From: Paramecium sonneborni
Taxonomy: Eukaryota > Ciliophora > Oligohymenophorea > Peniculida > Parameciidae
Assembly (NCBI GenBank): GCA_905182985.1
Contig: CAJJDN010000176.1
Span: 1 to 64,000, forward strand
Direction of reading: 5' to 3'
Length of the DNA: 64,000 nucleotides
The position numbers were made by a program, and so were the translations under genes. A model generated the notes under the pieces. That model had not been told where the DNA came from. It worked only from the letters and a program-made list of their open reading frames with translations, and searched no databases. Positions 24,710-36,110 of this stretch are shown piece after piece (position 1 is the stretch's first letter; every line of letters begins with the position of its first letter).

Positions 24710-26868
24710 ATGTCTTAGAAATTTTACACTCTTATTGCATTTGCATGTGTAAACATAGTTTGCAGTTCCTTCATAGTATTCACATATTTAGCATGGAAGG
24801 CTGGTCGAAAATCTCCAGGAGATATAGTATTTGCATTAGGACTATGTTAATTAAGTACTTCAATATATTGGATGATGTCAAGTCCAGATGTCAATAGTCC
24901 TAGCAATCCTGATACTAATTTAAATGAAACATCTTATTGTAGATGGGTCGATTTTACATAGAATATAGGATTCTTAGGTTAATTTATATACAATTTTGCA
25001 TATTGTTTCACAATGAGGTAATCGTTGTTGAAGTTATTTTAGATAAGAGATAACAAATGTTTTAAAAACAAATGCAAAGTTTAAAATGTTACTTCATTCT
25101 TTTTGTTTAGTATTTACTCTATGTATATCATTGATTTTGTTTGCATTTCAACCAGAAATATAACATAGAGCAACTTAGAAGATAGTAGATAAATGCATTA
25201 ATATAATCATATTAGAAAGGAACTATTTGCCTTTAGCTCTTTATGTGTTCGAATTTGTTTATATCATATCAGCACTTTATACGATATGGTACTTCTATCA
25301 GAATTTACCAAATGATGATACATTTAGAAACAACAAAAAGTCTTCGCTAATCAGATACGTCATGTATATCATTTCAACCATAATTCTATCTCTATTTACT
25401 TTACTGAGTACTTTCATATAGACGAGTGAACATCCATCATATTAACCAGCAAATTTAGAGAATGTTATGTTAATATCTACATGTTCATTTTATACATTAG
25501 GATCAGGAATACTTTGTTATTAAAGAGTTAAGAATCCAGCTTTATTACGTAAGATAGTTAATATGGTTCATAAAGCATTCTATCCATAACCTAAAAAAGA
25601 AGTAGAAATTGTTGATGTTGATACACAATTTGTTGAAGTTCAGAAATTCATCAGAATGTTTTAAATAAGAAGTGTTTTAGCTGGTATTATCTAATATTTC
25701 AACAATATGACCGAATATTTAGATGAGAATATTGAAGAATCACAAATAGATGTTGTTGGAAACTCATAATGGTTGATTTAAGCTAGAACTACTGAAGATT
25801 ATGATGTTTCACTGAAATCTCCTCTTACAAGAGAAACATTAAGTGATGAATAAATTGCTATTGCAAGAACTCTTGAAAAATATAGACTCAATAATTCAGC
25901 ACTTAATAAAGAATTTAGTTTTTATGTTAAAGAAACATAATATACTAAAGGAAAGAATCCTAAAATGTTTGCTTTGGCACCTAAATATTTTTATTATGTA
26001 ATTTATAATATATATATGTAAATAGTTATTTAAATTTGATAATTTAGATATTGATGCTCATGATTCTTTTTCATTAGAAAAGAATGCTGAATTGATTGAA
26101 AATATGATTAATGTAGATGGTGGTAAATCTGGAGAGTTCTTTTTCTTTAGTTATGATAATAAATGGATCTTAAAAACAATCACTGATAGAGAATTGAATA
26201 GTTTTAGATAAAGAATGCCAGAATATTTTCATCATATGAGTGAATATAAGGATTCACTTATTAATAAGATTTATGGAATCTTTTCCTATGATATGAATTA
26301 TATTTCATCTAGTTGTGGTATAATATATCATATGGTATTGATGAAAAATATATCTTAAGTACCTCGTCCCTATATAAAGAGAACTTTTGATTTAAAAGGT
26401 AGTGAAGTTGCTAGAGAAGCTTTAAAAGGTAAACCGAAAGATTTTGATCTTTCTAAAATAACATTAAAAGATGTAGATTTTGATGCATAAGAGAAATGGG
26501 TTAAAATTGAGTAATCTTAAAGTGATTTTGTAAAATAACAATTAATAAAAGATGCTGAGTTTTTTAAAAAGACGTATTTATTAGATTATTCACTTTTAAT
26601 AATGAAAATAGATTGGGGAGAATATTAAAGAAATGTAGATGGATTAGTTGAGATACCTTAAAATGTATTTCCTTCATCAGAAGATTAAAATGTCTATTAT
26701 CATATAGCAATAATTGACTATCTTTAGGAATGGAATTTATCCAAAATGGCAGAGAAAGCATCTAAATAATTATTGGCAATGAATTCTAAATTAAATGTTT
26801 CTGCTCAAACTCCAGAAATTTATGCTTCCAGATTTATAGATAACTTAGTAAACAAGATCTTTAGATGA
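24710..26868 (+). CDS. GPCR-PIP kinase: seven-TM receptor fused to phosphatidylinositol phosphate kinase
   Basis: 701 residues after removing introns 25018-25042 (25 nt) and 25998-26025 (28 nt). The first 270 or so residues contain about seven hydrophobic helices (YTLIAFACVNIVCSSFIVF; LHSFCLVFTLCISLILFAF; LALYVFEFVYIISALYTIW; YVMYIISTIILSLFTLL) with a Cys-bearing extracellular loop. After a linker comes a PIPK catalytic domain: WILKTIT (ATP-binding Lys), RTFDLKGSEVAREAL (DLKGS motif), DYSLLIMKID and IIDYLQEWNLSKMAEK, all in family order. The same fusion is known in Dictyostelium (RpkA), oomycetes and ciliates. Expected to phosphorylate PI4P or PI5P at membranes under receptor control; the ligand is unknown. 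The neighbours are one base upstream (coiled coil) and 24 bases downstream (MORN protein). Confidence 0.88.
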
Positions 26869-26892
26869 TAATATATTATTTTATAATTAAAA

Positions 26893-28112
26893 ATGGGTAG
26901 TTAATGTTCATAGTGTTAAACTTGTTAAAAAAGAGAAGAGTAGGTAGTAGTTGTATCAGAGATTAGACAACAGAGTTCTTAGAATATGAATTAATATTCA
27001 TAATAACCACCAGAAGAAGAAAATGATGAAAGTTCATGTATTGAAAATAATAATAATAAGTGAGTAAAGGAGTAGATTTGATGAAGAATGAAAAGTTGGA
27101 ATAAAAATATTAACCAGAAGCACCAACTCCAACTCCTATAGCTAGTTAATCAATAGCACCTACTTAATTAATTTCTTTCAGTGTTCAAATTCAATAACCT
27201 TAACTGACCTAAGAGTCATAAAATGATCCTAGTATACCAAAAAAGGATGGAATGAATAAAAGGAATTAGGAAGATTTAAATTAGGATGAAATAAATAAAT
27301 AAGGTCCTAGAGAAAAGAGACCAAAGTATGTATTTAAAAGTGGGGCAATATATGAAGGAGAATGGGTTGGTAATATGAGAGATGGTTATGGTACATAAAT
27401 TTGGTCAGATGGAGCAAAGTATGAAGGAGAATGGACAGCTAATTAAGCAAATGGAAGAGGAAAGTTTTGGCATGTGGATGGGGATTATTATGAAGGTGAA
27501 TGGAAAAATGATAGAGCAAATGGAGTAGGAAAATATATACATACAGATGGAGCTTAATATGATGGAGAATGGCTAGAAGATTTATAACATGGGTAAGGTA
27601 AAGAATTCTGGGCTGATAATTCCAAATATGAAGGATAATATAGATATGGAAAGAAGTAAGGATTTGGATGTTATTAATGGACTGATGGTTCTACATATAA
27701 AGGAATGTGGAATGATAATAAATTGAATGGATTTGGAATTTATAATTGGCCTGATGGGAGGGTAAGATGATTGTTACATACAAAGCGCTATGAAGGTTTT
27801 TGGTAACACAATTAAATGAATGGGAGAGGCATTTACTATTGGCCAGATGGACGATATTACGATGGAGAGTATTTAAATGATAAAAAGCATGGATTTGGAG
27901 TATACAAATGGAATGATGGACGTTGTTATGAAGGGTATTGGTTATAAGGGAAATAACATGGAATAGGGAGGTATGTGTTAAGTGATGGACAGAGTTAAGT
28001 TGGAGTTTGGGAAAATGGATAAAGAAAGAGATGGGTAGAAGGGGAAAGTAAAATAGAAAGACCAAGAGACTGGGATAAGTATATACATCCTAAATTATAA
28101 GACTTTTAATGA
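26893..28112 (+). CDS. MORN-repeat protein with predicted N-acylation signal
   Basis: 390 residues; introns 27038-27060 (23 nt) and 27762-27785 (24 nt). Starts MGSQCSQCQTCQK: Gly2 with nearby cysteines suggests myristoylation plus palmitoylation. After a Pro/Gln-rich spacer come nine or ten MORN repeats of the form Y-x-G-x-W-x-x-x-x-x-x-G-x-G ([28 protein letters not shown] and so on). MORN repeats associate with membranes and phosphoinositides and occur inside plant PIP5K. The gene starts 24 bases after the stop of the GPCR-PIP kinase on the same strand, so a functional link is possible but unproven. Without the first intron the N-terminus would be lost to an early UGA. Confidence 0.85.
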
Positions 28113-28137
28113 AATATATATCATAATTATATGTTTT

Positions 28138-28617
28138 TCAATCTGCTTTTGCTTTAGTTGCTGTGGCCTTTGATTTACAACAATTGGATGAAGCCCAGAT
28201 TAATAAGCCTCCGATCAAAGCAGCAATCTTACAGCATTCAACTTTTGTTTGAAGATCATCATTAAATAATGGATTGCTTAGAATGGCAATTTGTAATAAC
28301 AAACCAAATATAGGGAAAATTACAAAACTAAAAATTAAATTATGATTAATACCTTCCACATATAAATAATAAGACAGAACTTGATAATAGACCTCCAATT
28401 ATTTATTTAGCTAAAATGGTTGGAACATATTTAAAAGCATCAGCTGGGATGTACTTGAATAAATAATTAATATTTTCTATACTTGTTTGACTAATGGTGA
28501 TTATTAGAAATTAGTATATTTTGTTTCAAATTGTTTTCCTAAGATTGGATCACTTAAGAGAAGGTAACCGTATCCAGCTAATGCTGTTAGAAGAAACACT
28601 TTTCCAAAAAATGACAT
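28138..28617 (-). CDS. Small four-helix membrane protein, DoxX/SURF4-like
   Basis: 141 residues after introns 28454-28482 (29 nt) and 28328-28352 (25 nt). MSFFGKVFLLTALAGYGYLL begins the first hydrophobic segment; further segments are IIGGLLSSSVLLFIC, VIFPIFGLLLQIAIL and AALIGGLLIWAS, with a lysine-rich tail (KSKATATKAKAD). Size and hydrophobic pattern fit DoxX/SURF4-type proteins, but I see no diagnostic motif. Convergent with the MORN gene, 25 bases between stops. Confidence 0.6.
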
Positions 28618-28678
28618 AATTATTTTATTTATTAAAAACACATGTCGTATTTTTAATTATATTTCCCAGAAAAGTAAT

Positions 28679-29875
28679 TCATATCTTCAATTTTAAATTT
28701 CTAGTCAACATTTCAGTTTCTTTCATCTTAGCCAAAATCCTTCTTTATTTTTCCATCTCTTATTTCTTTGGACTTTCATTCTACTTATATTATTCAGGTT
28801 AGACTTAGTGTCAAAAATATATATATACATAGTTTCATCATCATACGATCTTAAACATAATGTTCTTTATTATCTGCCAAATGACAATTGAATCTCCCTT
28901 TTGAAGTGATCTATTATATCTCTTTAGGATGAGGCAAAGTAAAACTCTAAATCTCTTTTTTAAAGATATCTAATCTTTCTTAAAAATGAGGTACATTGTA
29001 TAACTAAACATTTTAGTCAATCACATTCTGACTTCTTTTAGATTGAGATGTCTGAATATAAGTTCTACTTTAAAACAAAGCCTTTGATTCTGTATTTTAC
29101 AATTCTTGATTTAAAGTTCCATAAGATTACATAGATTTCAGTTTCTATTCTTCTAAAGGCACAATTGTTCTTGATTATTAACTTGTTTATGCTCTGGTTT
29201 CAATTGTGTTTGCAATAGTATCACATTTGATTCTAGAAGCTGATTTTGCTCTTTTTTCTGGAGGAGGATTATGAATAATTTGAGGTTGATTTAATTCTTG
29301 TCCATTTATTATTTTAACAGATCCCCCTGATACAAAATCTTGCATTTTAGTTTCTGTCCTCATCTTTAAGATTTGTATTTTGCCTTCTTTCTTGGCTTTG
29401 AAGTAATCATGAATTGTGCCAGTTATATGTTATAATTGTTTGCCTATCTAATACTTTTTATTTTTCTCCTTTCCTTCAAGCAAGTACTTGGTTGCTTCAA
29501 GAGTTGTCTTGGGTCTTTTACGACTATTATTTATATAGGGTTCTTATAACGTGCGAGGTAGTTGAGCATAACTATCAAACTTGTCAGTTTAAGGAGTATA
29601 AAGATTTGGCTTTGTTTATAATACTTTTGTACTGTAAGGCATATAAGCTTAATCCTAAATTACTCAATTATTATTTACGCCTTATGCTTTGGCTACTCTC
29701 TCACTATAATTTGCTTTGCCAGTTAGTTCGATATTAAACTTTTTAATATAGTCACCGTTCTTATTGATTTGCTTAACTTCTGCAGTTACATTATCAATTA
29801 AGTAGTACTTGTCAGTCTCCATGTCTTTGCTTTTAACTATCACTTCATTACATACCTGATTGTATGACTAGCCAT
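28679..29875 (-). CDS. Hypothetical protein (373 aa)
   Basis: Spliced length closes exactly with introns 29830-29855, 29655-29678 and 28804-28828. Starts MASHTISKDMETDKYYL. The body is basic and polar, with PNLYTPQTDKFDSYAQLP, PPPEKRAKSASRIK and FTLPHPKEIQQITSKGRFNC, and a charged C-terminal helix (ILAKMKETEMLTRNLKLKI). The short Pro/Tyr-containing motifs resemble ciliary microtubule-associated proteins, but I cannot assign a family. Confidence 0.6.
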
Positions 29876-30521
29876 TTTTAGTGTATGCAAAATATGAATT
29901 TGTATAAATAATTAATAAACCTATAAAATCTCATTCACTTCTTACATTATCACTTTATTTTTATTCAAAAAACTGAAAAATATTTGCTAGATCTAATTAC
30001 ATATGTTTTAACAAATAAATATGTAGAATACAAAGAATTTAAGATACTTTTATGGGTAAGTTAAATAACTGCATATTTCTTTTAATATTTTTATTTTAAT
30101 TATTTGAACCAGAAAGACAAGACAAGACAAGAGGTTATAATTTTTAAATTATTTTATCATCACAATTCTTCTTTAGAATTTTTTATGATTTTTACTTAAT
30201 CCAGTTATCAATATATAATGATATGTAAACTTTGAAATTCAAGTTTTAAGTTATAAAATTAAATTTGTTTTATGAATTGATTAATAAAATCTAATTGATT
30301 AATAAAACACTTAATTTTGAAGAGTAGTCAAAAAATAGGATACTAATTGTTTAAAAAATTTGGAATAAGAAAGAAATAATTTAATTTATTGGATTTTAAA
30401 GAAAGAGAAATACAATAAAATTGTTATATATGATTGTATGAGTGTGTTAAGTTAGATGATATAAATATGATATGATATGAGCATTGACAAAAAATGAATT
30501 AATATTTATAAATAACAATTA
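29876..30521. other. Divergent intergenic region
   Basis: About 650 bases between divergently read genes. It contains a short direct repeat of GACAA units near 30115-30132 and poly-A/T runs. Presumably it carries both promoters; no specific site can be named. Confidence 0.4.
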
Positions 30522-31561
30522 ATGTAATTAGAGAATTTTGAGAGAGGAAGAGAAGAATATTAGAGGAAATATGGGAAATTGAAGGATTATATTTCATCTT
30601 AAAAAATAAAAGACACTACTGAAATAACTAAGTTTGATAGTTCAGACTTCGATTTAACAAAATTATAGGCGAGATTGGCTGATTAAGCTGAGAAAGAGAA
30701 GTTTGAAGAGAACATAATAGGATCAACAGATATTGTTCAATAAATAAATCATGATTTCAATGTTATAGTATATGGGATTGGAAGCAAGATTGAATTATTA
30801 GAGAAGGCAATGAAAGAATTAATGGAGTATAAAGTTCTAGATGTTTATTAGGAGCAATCCATAGTCATACTTTTTTGTATTGAAGGGATTTAAGCCTTTG
30901 GTTAATATGAAGATGTTCTTGTAAAAAATAGGGGAAACATTGAAAATAAACTCAAATGTAAAAAATTCAGAGTAGATAATAAAATAAATAGAGAACACTC
31001 CTCATTCAATAATAATAATAGGTCATAGTATAGATGGTCGTCATTTGTTGAATGAACAAGCATAAAAATTATTAGGATAATTGAGTAATTGTCCAAATGT
31101 TCGAATGGCTTGTAGTTTTGACAATTATCGATATCCAATGATATGTAAGATATAGAGAGCTTTCTTTTAATGTGTACACACAAATAAACCTTATGTGTAG
31201 GAGATATTATAAATATTTGAAGATCAGGTGGGGAAATAGAAATAGGAAGAGGGATTATGGTATGTTTTATCAAGTATGACTCAGAAACAAAAAAACATTG
31301 TATATTATTTTGCAGGAAAAGTATTGGAAAGCAGAGATGTATTATATTTATAATAATTTTGAGGGTTTGAATTTTTAAGATTTATATGATGTTCTGTCAG
31401 AGGAGATGATAGTATCTAGTAAAATATAATTGAAAGAGAACCTTAAAGAATTAATGGATCATAAAATAATTATTGAGAAAGGTGGGAAGTACACGATGTA
31501 ATATTCAAATACAATTCTTTAAGAATTATGTTCAAAGTTTGATGAAGTTATAAAATAATGA
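30522..31561 (+). CDS. ORC2: Origin recognition complex subunit 2-like protein
   Basis: 326 residues with introns 30958-30991 (34 nt) and 31339-31363 (25 nt). NHDFNVIVYGIGSKIELLEKA matches the AAA-like Walker A region of ORC2 (FNLLLYGLGSK). HSIIIIGHSIDGRHLL sits at the Walker B/sensor part, followed by ACSFDNYRYPMI where ORC2 has ASxDHxxAP. The C-terminus GLNFQDLYDVLSEEMIVS fits the winged helix. Acts in nucleus as part of ORC for replication licensing. Shorter than animal ORC2, whose N-terminal tail is absent. The first intron is at the long end for this genome, so its edges are less sure. Confidence 0.7.
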
Positions 31562-31590
31562 TATTTTGTTTTTGTTTAAATTTATTTGAA

Positions 31591-31804
31591 TCATTTGTAT
31601 GCATCTTGAATTCTTCTAAAAGAATCTACCATATGATTAGTACATTTTTCTGTAGATTTTATAAATTATCAGTATACCTAAACATTGATGATTGTCTTTA
31701 CTAAGTTGGTCATCTTTTGAGTTCAAGATTCCACAACGAATTTAGCAAACACTGGTGAATCTTAAAAATAAGCCTAAAGTTTCTCTTTATTAAATATTAT
31801 CCAT
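31591..31804 (-). CDS. Small Tim chaperone (Tim8/9/10/13 family)
   Basis: 61 residues, found only after removing a 28-nt intron (31650-31677). FTSVCQIRC and QCLEKC give the twin CX3C motif with 16 residues between, the hallmark of mitochondrial intermembrane-space Tim chaperones; the second motif is created by the splice. Starts MDNIQQRETLGLFLRF. Escorts hydrophobic precursors to TIM22/SAM. The family member cannot be decided. Stops 29 bases from the ORC2-like stop; starts 77 bases from the Sec61 gene. Confidence 0.8.
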
Positions 31805-31881
31805 ATAATAATATAATTCACACGTGTGAATGATGTGAAATAAAATGAGAAATGAGTACATAGATTTCATTAATAAAATTA

Positions 31882-33392
31882 ATGCCAAGTAAAACTAAGA
31901 TCTTGAATTACATGAGACCAGCAATGGCTATAATTCCAGATGTAGCTGAGCCAGAAAGAAGAGTATTTCTTTATATTTGATTATATAAATTAGATATTGT
32001 TTAAATACAGAGCATTATGGACAGCTATTGCAACACTTTTATATTTAATTTGTTCATAAATTCCATTGTATGGAATATATAAAGCATCTGCTGGAGATCC
32101 TTTTTATTGGTTAAGAGTTATATTGGCATCAAATAGAGGAACATTGATGGAATTAGGTATTTCACCAATGGTAACAGCATCAATGATTATGTAATTGTTA
32201 GCAGGTGCAAAGTTAATTGATGTTGATTAGAATGTAAAAGAGGATAAACAACTTTATTCAGGTGCATAAAAATTATTAGGAATTTTAATTGCTTTTGGTG
32301 AAGCTTTTGCATATGTATGGTCTGGAATGTATGGTGATTTAGATAAATTGGGAGCTGGCAATGCTATTTTAATAATCATATAATTAGTCTTCTCAGCAAT
32401 TGTTATGATTATGATTGATGAATTACTATCTAAAGGTTATGGTATAGGTAATTCAGGAACCTCTTTATTTATTGCAATTAATATTTGTGAAAATATTATG
32501 TGGAAAGCATTCTCTCCAATAACTCATAGAACTGAACTTGGATTAGAATATGAAGGAGCAATTATTGCACTCTTCCATGGATTATTCATTAGAGATGATA
32601 AAATTACAGCTATCTAATCAGCCATCATGAGAGATTCATTACCAAATCTCACTAATTTATTAGCTACTGTTTTAGTTTTCATGATTGTTATTTACTTCTA
32701 AGGGTTCAAAGTTGATATTCCTATAAAAAATAACAAAGTAAGAGGAGGTTTAACATCTTATCCAATAAAATTGTTTTATACATCAAATATTCCTATCATA
32801 CTTTAAACTGCTTTAGTTTCAAACCTATATTTCCTGTCTCAAATTTTATATAGAAATTTCCGAGGCAATTTCTTGATTAGATTACTTGGACATTGGTAAG
32901 AATTGGAAAGTGGATAAACTGTTCCTATTGGTGGATTAGTATATTATGTCTCCCCTCCAAGATCAATATCTGAAGCAATCTTTGATCCAATCCATACTGT
33001 ATTATACACTGCTTTCATTCTTGGAACTTGTGCAGTCTTCTCTAAAACTTGGATTGATGTCTCTGGATCATCACCTAAAGATGTATTAATTAATTTATAT
33101 TATTTTTTAAGGTTGCCAAATAACTCAAAGAATAAGATATGTAAATTGTTGGATATAGAGATTCTTCTATGAAAGAAGTACTCAAAAGATATATTCCTAT
33201 TGCTGCTTCCTTTGGTGGAATGTGCATTGGAGCTTTGACTATTTTAGCTGATTTCTTAGGTGCTATTGGCTCAGGTATTTAGTTGTATTAATTATTTTAG
33301 GAACTGGAATACTTTTATCAGTAACTATTATTTATGGCTATTTCGAAACACTTAAGAAGGAAAAAGAGTAAGGAACCCTAGAATTGTTTTGA
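31882..33392 (+). CDS. SEC61A: Sec61 alpha, protein-conducting channel of the ER
   Basis: 474 residues, the normal size, after introns 31963-31993 (31 nt), 33083-33111 (29 nt) and 33275-33300 (26 nt). [17 protein letters not shown] then [20 protein letters not shown] (plug region), [52 protein letters not shown] and GFKVDIP follow Sec61 alpha in order. Ten TM helices are expected in the ER membrane. Start at ATG 31882 ([10 protein letters not shown]). Confidence 0.96.
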
Positions 33393-33445
33393 TCTTGTTC
33401 ATTATTAAATTTATGACGTAGTATTATTATAAATTAAATTAAAAG

Positions 33446-33856
33446 TCATTATTATATTTTTGGGTTCAAAACCAATATATTGAATAGCCGTCTCACAGAT
33501 ACCAAGCTATTATTGACACTCTATTACAAAAAAAAGTGTTTTGGGAACTCTTTTAAAGTATTAACTCCAGCAGTTCGGAGAGAGTAGACTGTAGATTCTG
33601 TTTCACTCTAATTATTCATAGATCTTCTCTTTTATTGATTATATGCTATTTTAGCCTCATGATAAGTCAGATTTAATTTTTTTGCTGCATCTTTCAACAA
33701 CATCCCTTGATTCAGCAAATCAATTAATTCTCTCTTTAAAGAAGAAGTTATCGTTTTATTTGGAATAGGTACCTTTTTAATCTTTTTCATTTCTATTTCC
33801 ACCTATTTCTTTATTTCACTCAAAATGTTCATGTTAATTTATTTAACTATTTTCAT
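33446..33856 (-). CDS. Possible helix-turn-helix protein (136 aa)
   Basis: Single exon from CAT 33854-33856 (MKIVKQINMNILSEIKK). The segment ELIDLLNQGMLLKDAAKKLN followed by LTYHEAKIAYNQ has the spacing of a homeodomain-like helix-turn-helix, flanked by basic residues. DNA binding is inferred from this pattern only. Convergent with Sec61 (53 bases between stops). Confidence 0.5.
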
Positions 33857-34077
33857 TCTTTTGATTTCACCTAATCTAGTTTCATATTATGAAATCGAAT
33901 AGTGCGAATGTGATTAATTATGATGTTAATCATTATAAAAAAAATAATTGTATACTACGTCATTTTATCATAGTTTCCATCTAAATCTTAAATCTATAAT
34001 ATTTTTATTATATAATAATATTAATATTTATATAATAATTAATTAATATATACAAAATATAAAACTAAATACTAAAA

Positions 34078-35103
34078 TCAATAATTAACAGCCATTTCTC
34101 TCCTAATATTCATTTTGAAACAGGAAATTGTTGGATTAGGTCTGGTCTTATTTCCTAAATCTGTAGGTCTAAAAGAATATTCTTATTCTTACTTAAAACA
34201 TTCTCTTTCTTTTTTCTAACTAAATTATCGTTTGATTTCTTTCATAGGATCAGGTTTGTATTCATAATGACCGAATAATCCATTAAATCCTTTTTTTAAT
34301 CCATTTGCTGGTATAAAAGCAGATTCATGTTTAGCTTATTTAATTGAAGGAGATTTTCTCTAACTTGTCTATGGCATCTTAGTATCTCCAAATAAATTCT
34401 TATCTTTATCAAAAGTATATCCACCTTAAACAGTACTTCTAAATGGTTATTCTTTTTCCTTACTCTTACTTTCCATTCTTGCTTTCTAAATGATAACAAT
34501 TTAAATACTCTTTCGAAATCACTATATCTATTGTATTCATCCATCATATATGGTATTGATTTATCCATTACCTTACATCTTGGATTAGTAGTAACATTAC
34601 GAGGTGCAGAATACACTCTTCCATCAGATTATTTTCTACTCTCCACTTTCTTATAATCATAATCCTTCATATGTTAATAAGAACTCCCCATCAATTCCTT
34701 ATAACCAGAGGCAGGTTTAAATGGAGTCTCCTTATTATATAACTTCTTTTGCTATTTCTCATAATGTGCAACCACTTTTTCTGGATCTATGTATGGATCA
34801 CCAACTGTTGTAAAACTCAAGGGTCCAAAATATGATGATCTAATTCTCCCAGTACGAGTAGCACTCACCTTCATATTAGATGGTTCTGTTATCGGTTTAC
34901 CATTCTCTCCTCTTTATACTAAGACGATTTATTTTCATTCTTTTACTTCTCTTTCTCATCTCTATACTATCATCTCCCAATCCTAAAGGAACAGGTGAAG
35001 AAAACAATCCAAATCTTTACTTTTATGCATTTTATTCCGCATCTTTCAACATCTCTCTACGAATTTACTTTAATTCTTGTTCTCTCTCTTAACTATTTGA
35101 CAT
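34078..35103 (-). CDS. CFAP96: CFAP96-like ciliary/centrosomal protein (C4orf47 family)
   Basis: 324 residues with introns 34919-34946 (28 nt) and 34486-34508 (23 nt). YFGPLSFTTVGDPYIDP matches the GLFxxxxYITVGDKY signature of animal C4orf47. FKPASGYKELMGSSY, VYSAPRNVTTNPR, AFIPANGLKKGFNGLFGHYEY and RPNPTISCFKMNIRREM resemble its repeated (F/P)xxGxK...G and NP-containing motifs. Expected at axoneme or basal body. The start (MSNSQEREQELKQIRR) lies 36 bases from the divergent RING gene. Confidence 0.7.
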
Positions 35104-35139
35104 TTTATAAATTATTATTAAATTAACTATTATTCTATA

Positions 35140-36110
35140 ATGAAACCTATTTACATGTTGTATTCTGGAGCTGTTTATTGTATTTATTACTTCACTAAAT
35201 CATTTCTAACTCAGGTAAACTATTACACTTAACTTTCTAGCTTAGTAAATTCAAAACTCTATTTGGAGAGAATTCTTGCCTTAATTTCTTATTATTAAAA
35301 ATTAAAAATTAACAAGGCTCATACAAAGGATTACAAATATTCCCTAAAATGTACTTAACTGGAATGCCTCAAAGAATTAAAAATTTAAAAGAATCCAATC
35401 CACTTTTATAATAATTTTTCCTCATTTCTCATTTAGGATTAAGAGATAATCCTTAAACTTATTTTACCAACAATATTATTGACAGAGCCCCAATTTTCAA
35501 TTTAAAAACTCCTTTAAATATGGAAATTCAAATTAATACACTTAATTAATTTACATTTAACATGGAAAAAGGCATCATTATATATTAAGAGAAAATGGGT
35601 TTCTTTAAATCTATTATGTTTGGTTTAAACATGGCTAAAAAAGATATATAAGCTGGCCTTCCTGTATTTATTTATTTAAATATTTATTAGTACAACAAAT
35701 AAATATTAATTTTTGGGGATTTCGTTTATAATCCTGTCAATTAAGTATTGAGATGTTATAGAATTAGGCAATTAGGATAACTCAAAGATTACTCAGATTT
35801 CCGTTTTCAATTTACTTTAACATATTTCTTTGGATTGCTATTTAAGTTAGGAGTTATTGTAAGTCTTTCAACTTGGTTATATAAATCTTATAATAAAATA
35901 AACTAAGATTTCAATAAAGAAATAACTAAAGTTTTAGTTTCTCAATAACATCAAACATTAACATGTTATATCTGCAAAGATAGAAAAGCAAATATAATAT
36001 TTTAGCCTTGTTTTCATTTAAACAGTTGTTAAGAATGCTCAAATGATTAAGACAAATGTCCAATATGTAGAGAATTCATTCAAAAAAAATAAAAAGTATT
36101 CAATGATTGA
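35140..36110 (+). CDS. MUL1/MULAN-like membrane RING E3 ubiquitin ligase
   Basis: 305 residues; introns 35215-35240 (26 nt) and 35664-35690 (27 nt, a multiple of three with no in-frame UGA). An N-terminal hydrophobic segment (YMLYSGAVYCIYYF), a central GIDE-like region, a second TM (YFFGLLFKLGVIVSLSTWLY) and a C-terminal C3HC4 RING (C-x2-C, C-x-H, C-x2-C, C-x2-C) reproduce the MUL1 plan. MUL1 sits in the outer mitochondrial membrane with its RING in the cytosol. Membrane here is inferred. Confidence 0.8.

Noticed and set aside
27691..28065. Minus-strand frame across the MORN gene
   Set aside because: Antisense shadow of the repetitive MORN codons; the plus strand has clear repeats and splice sites.
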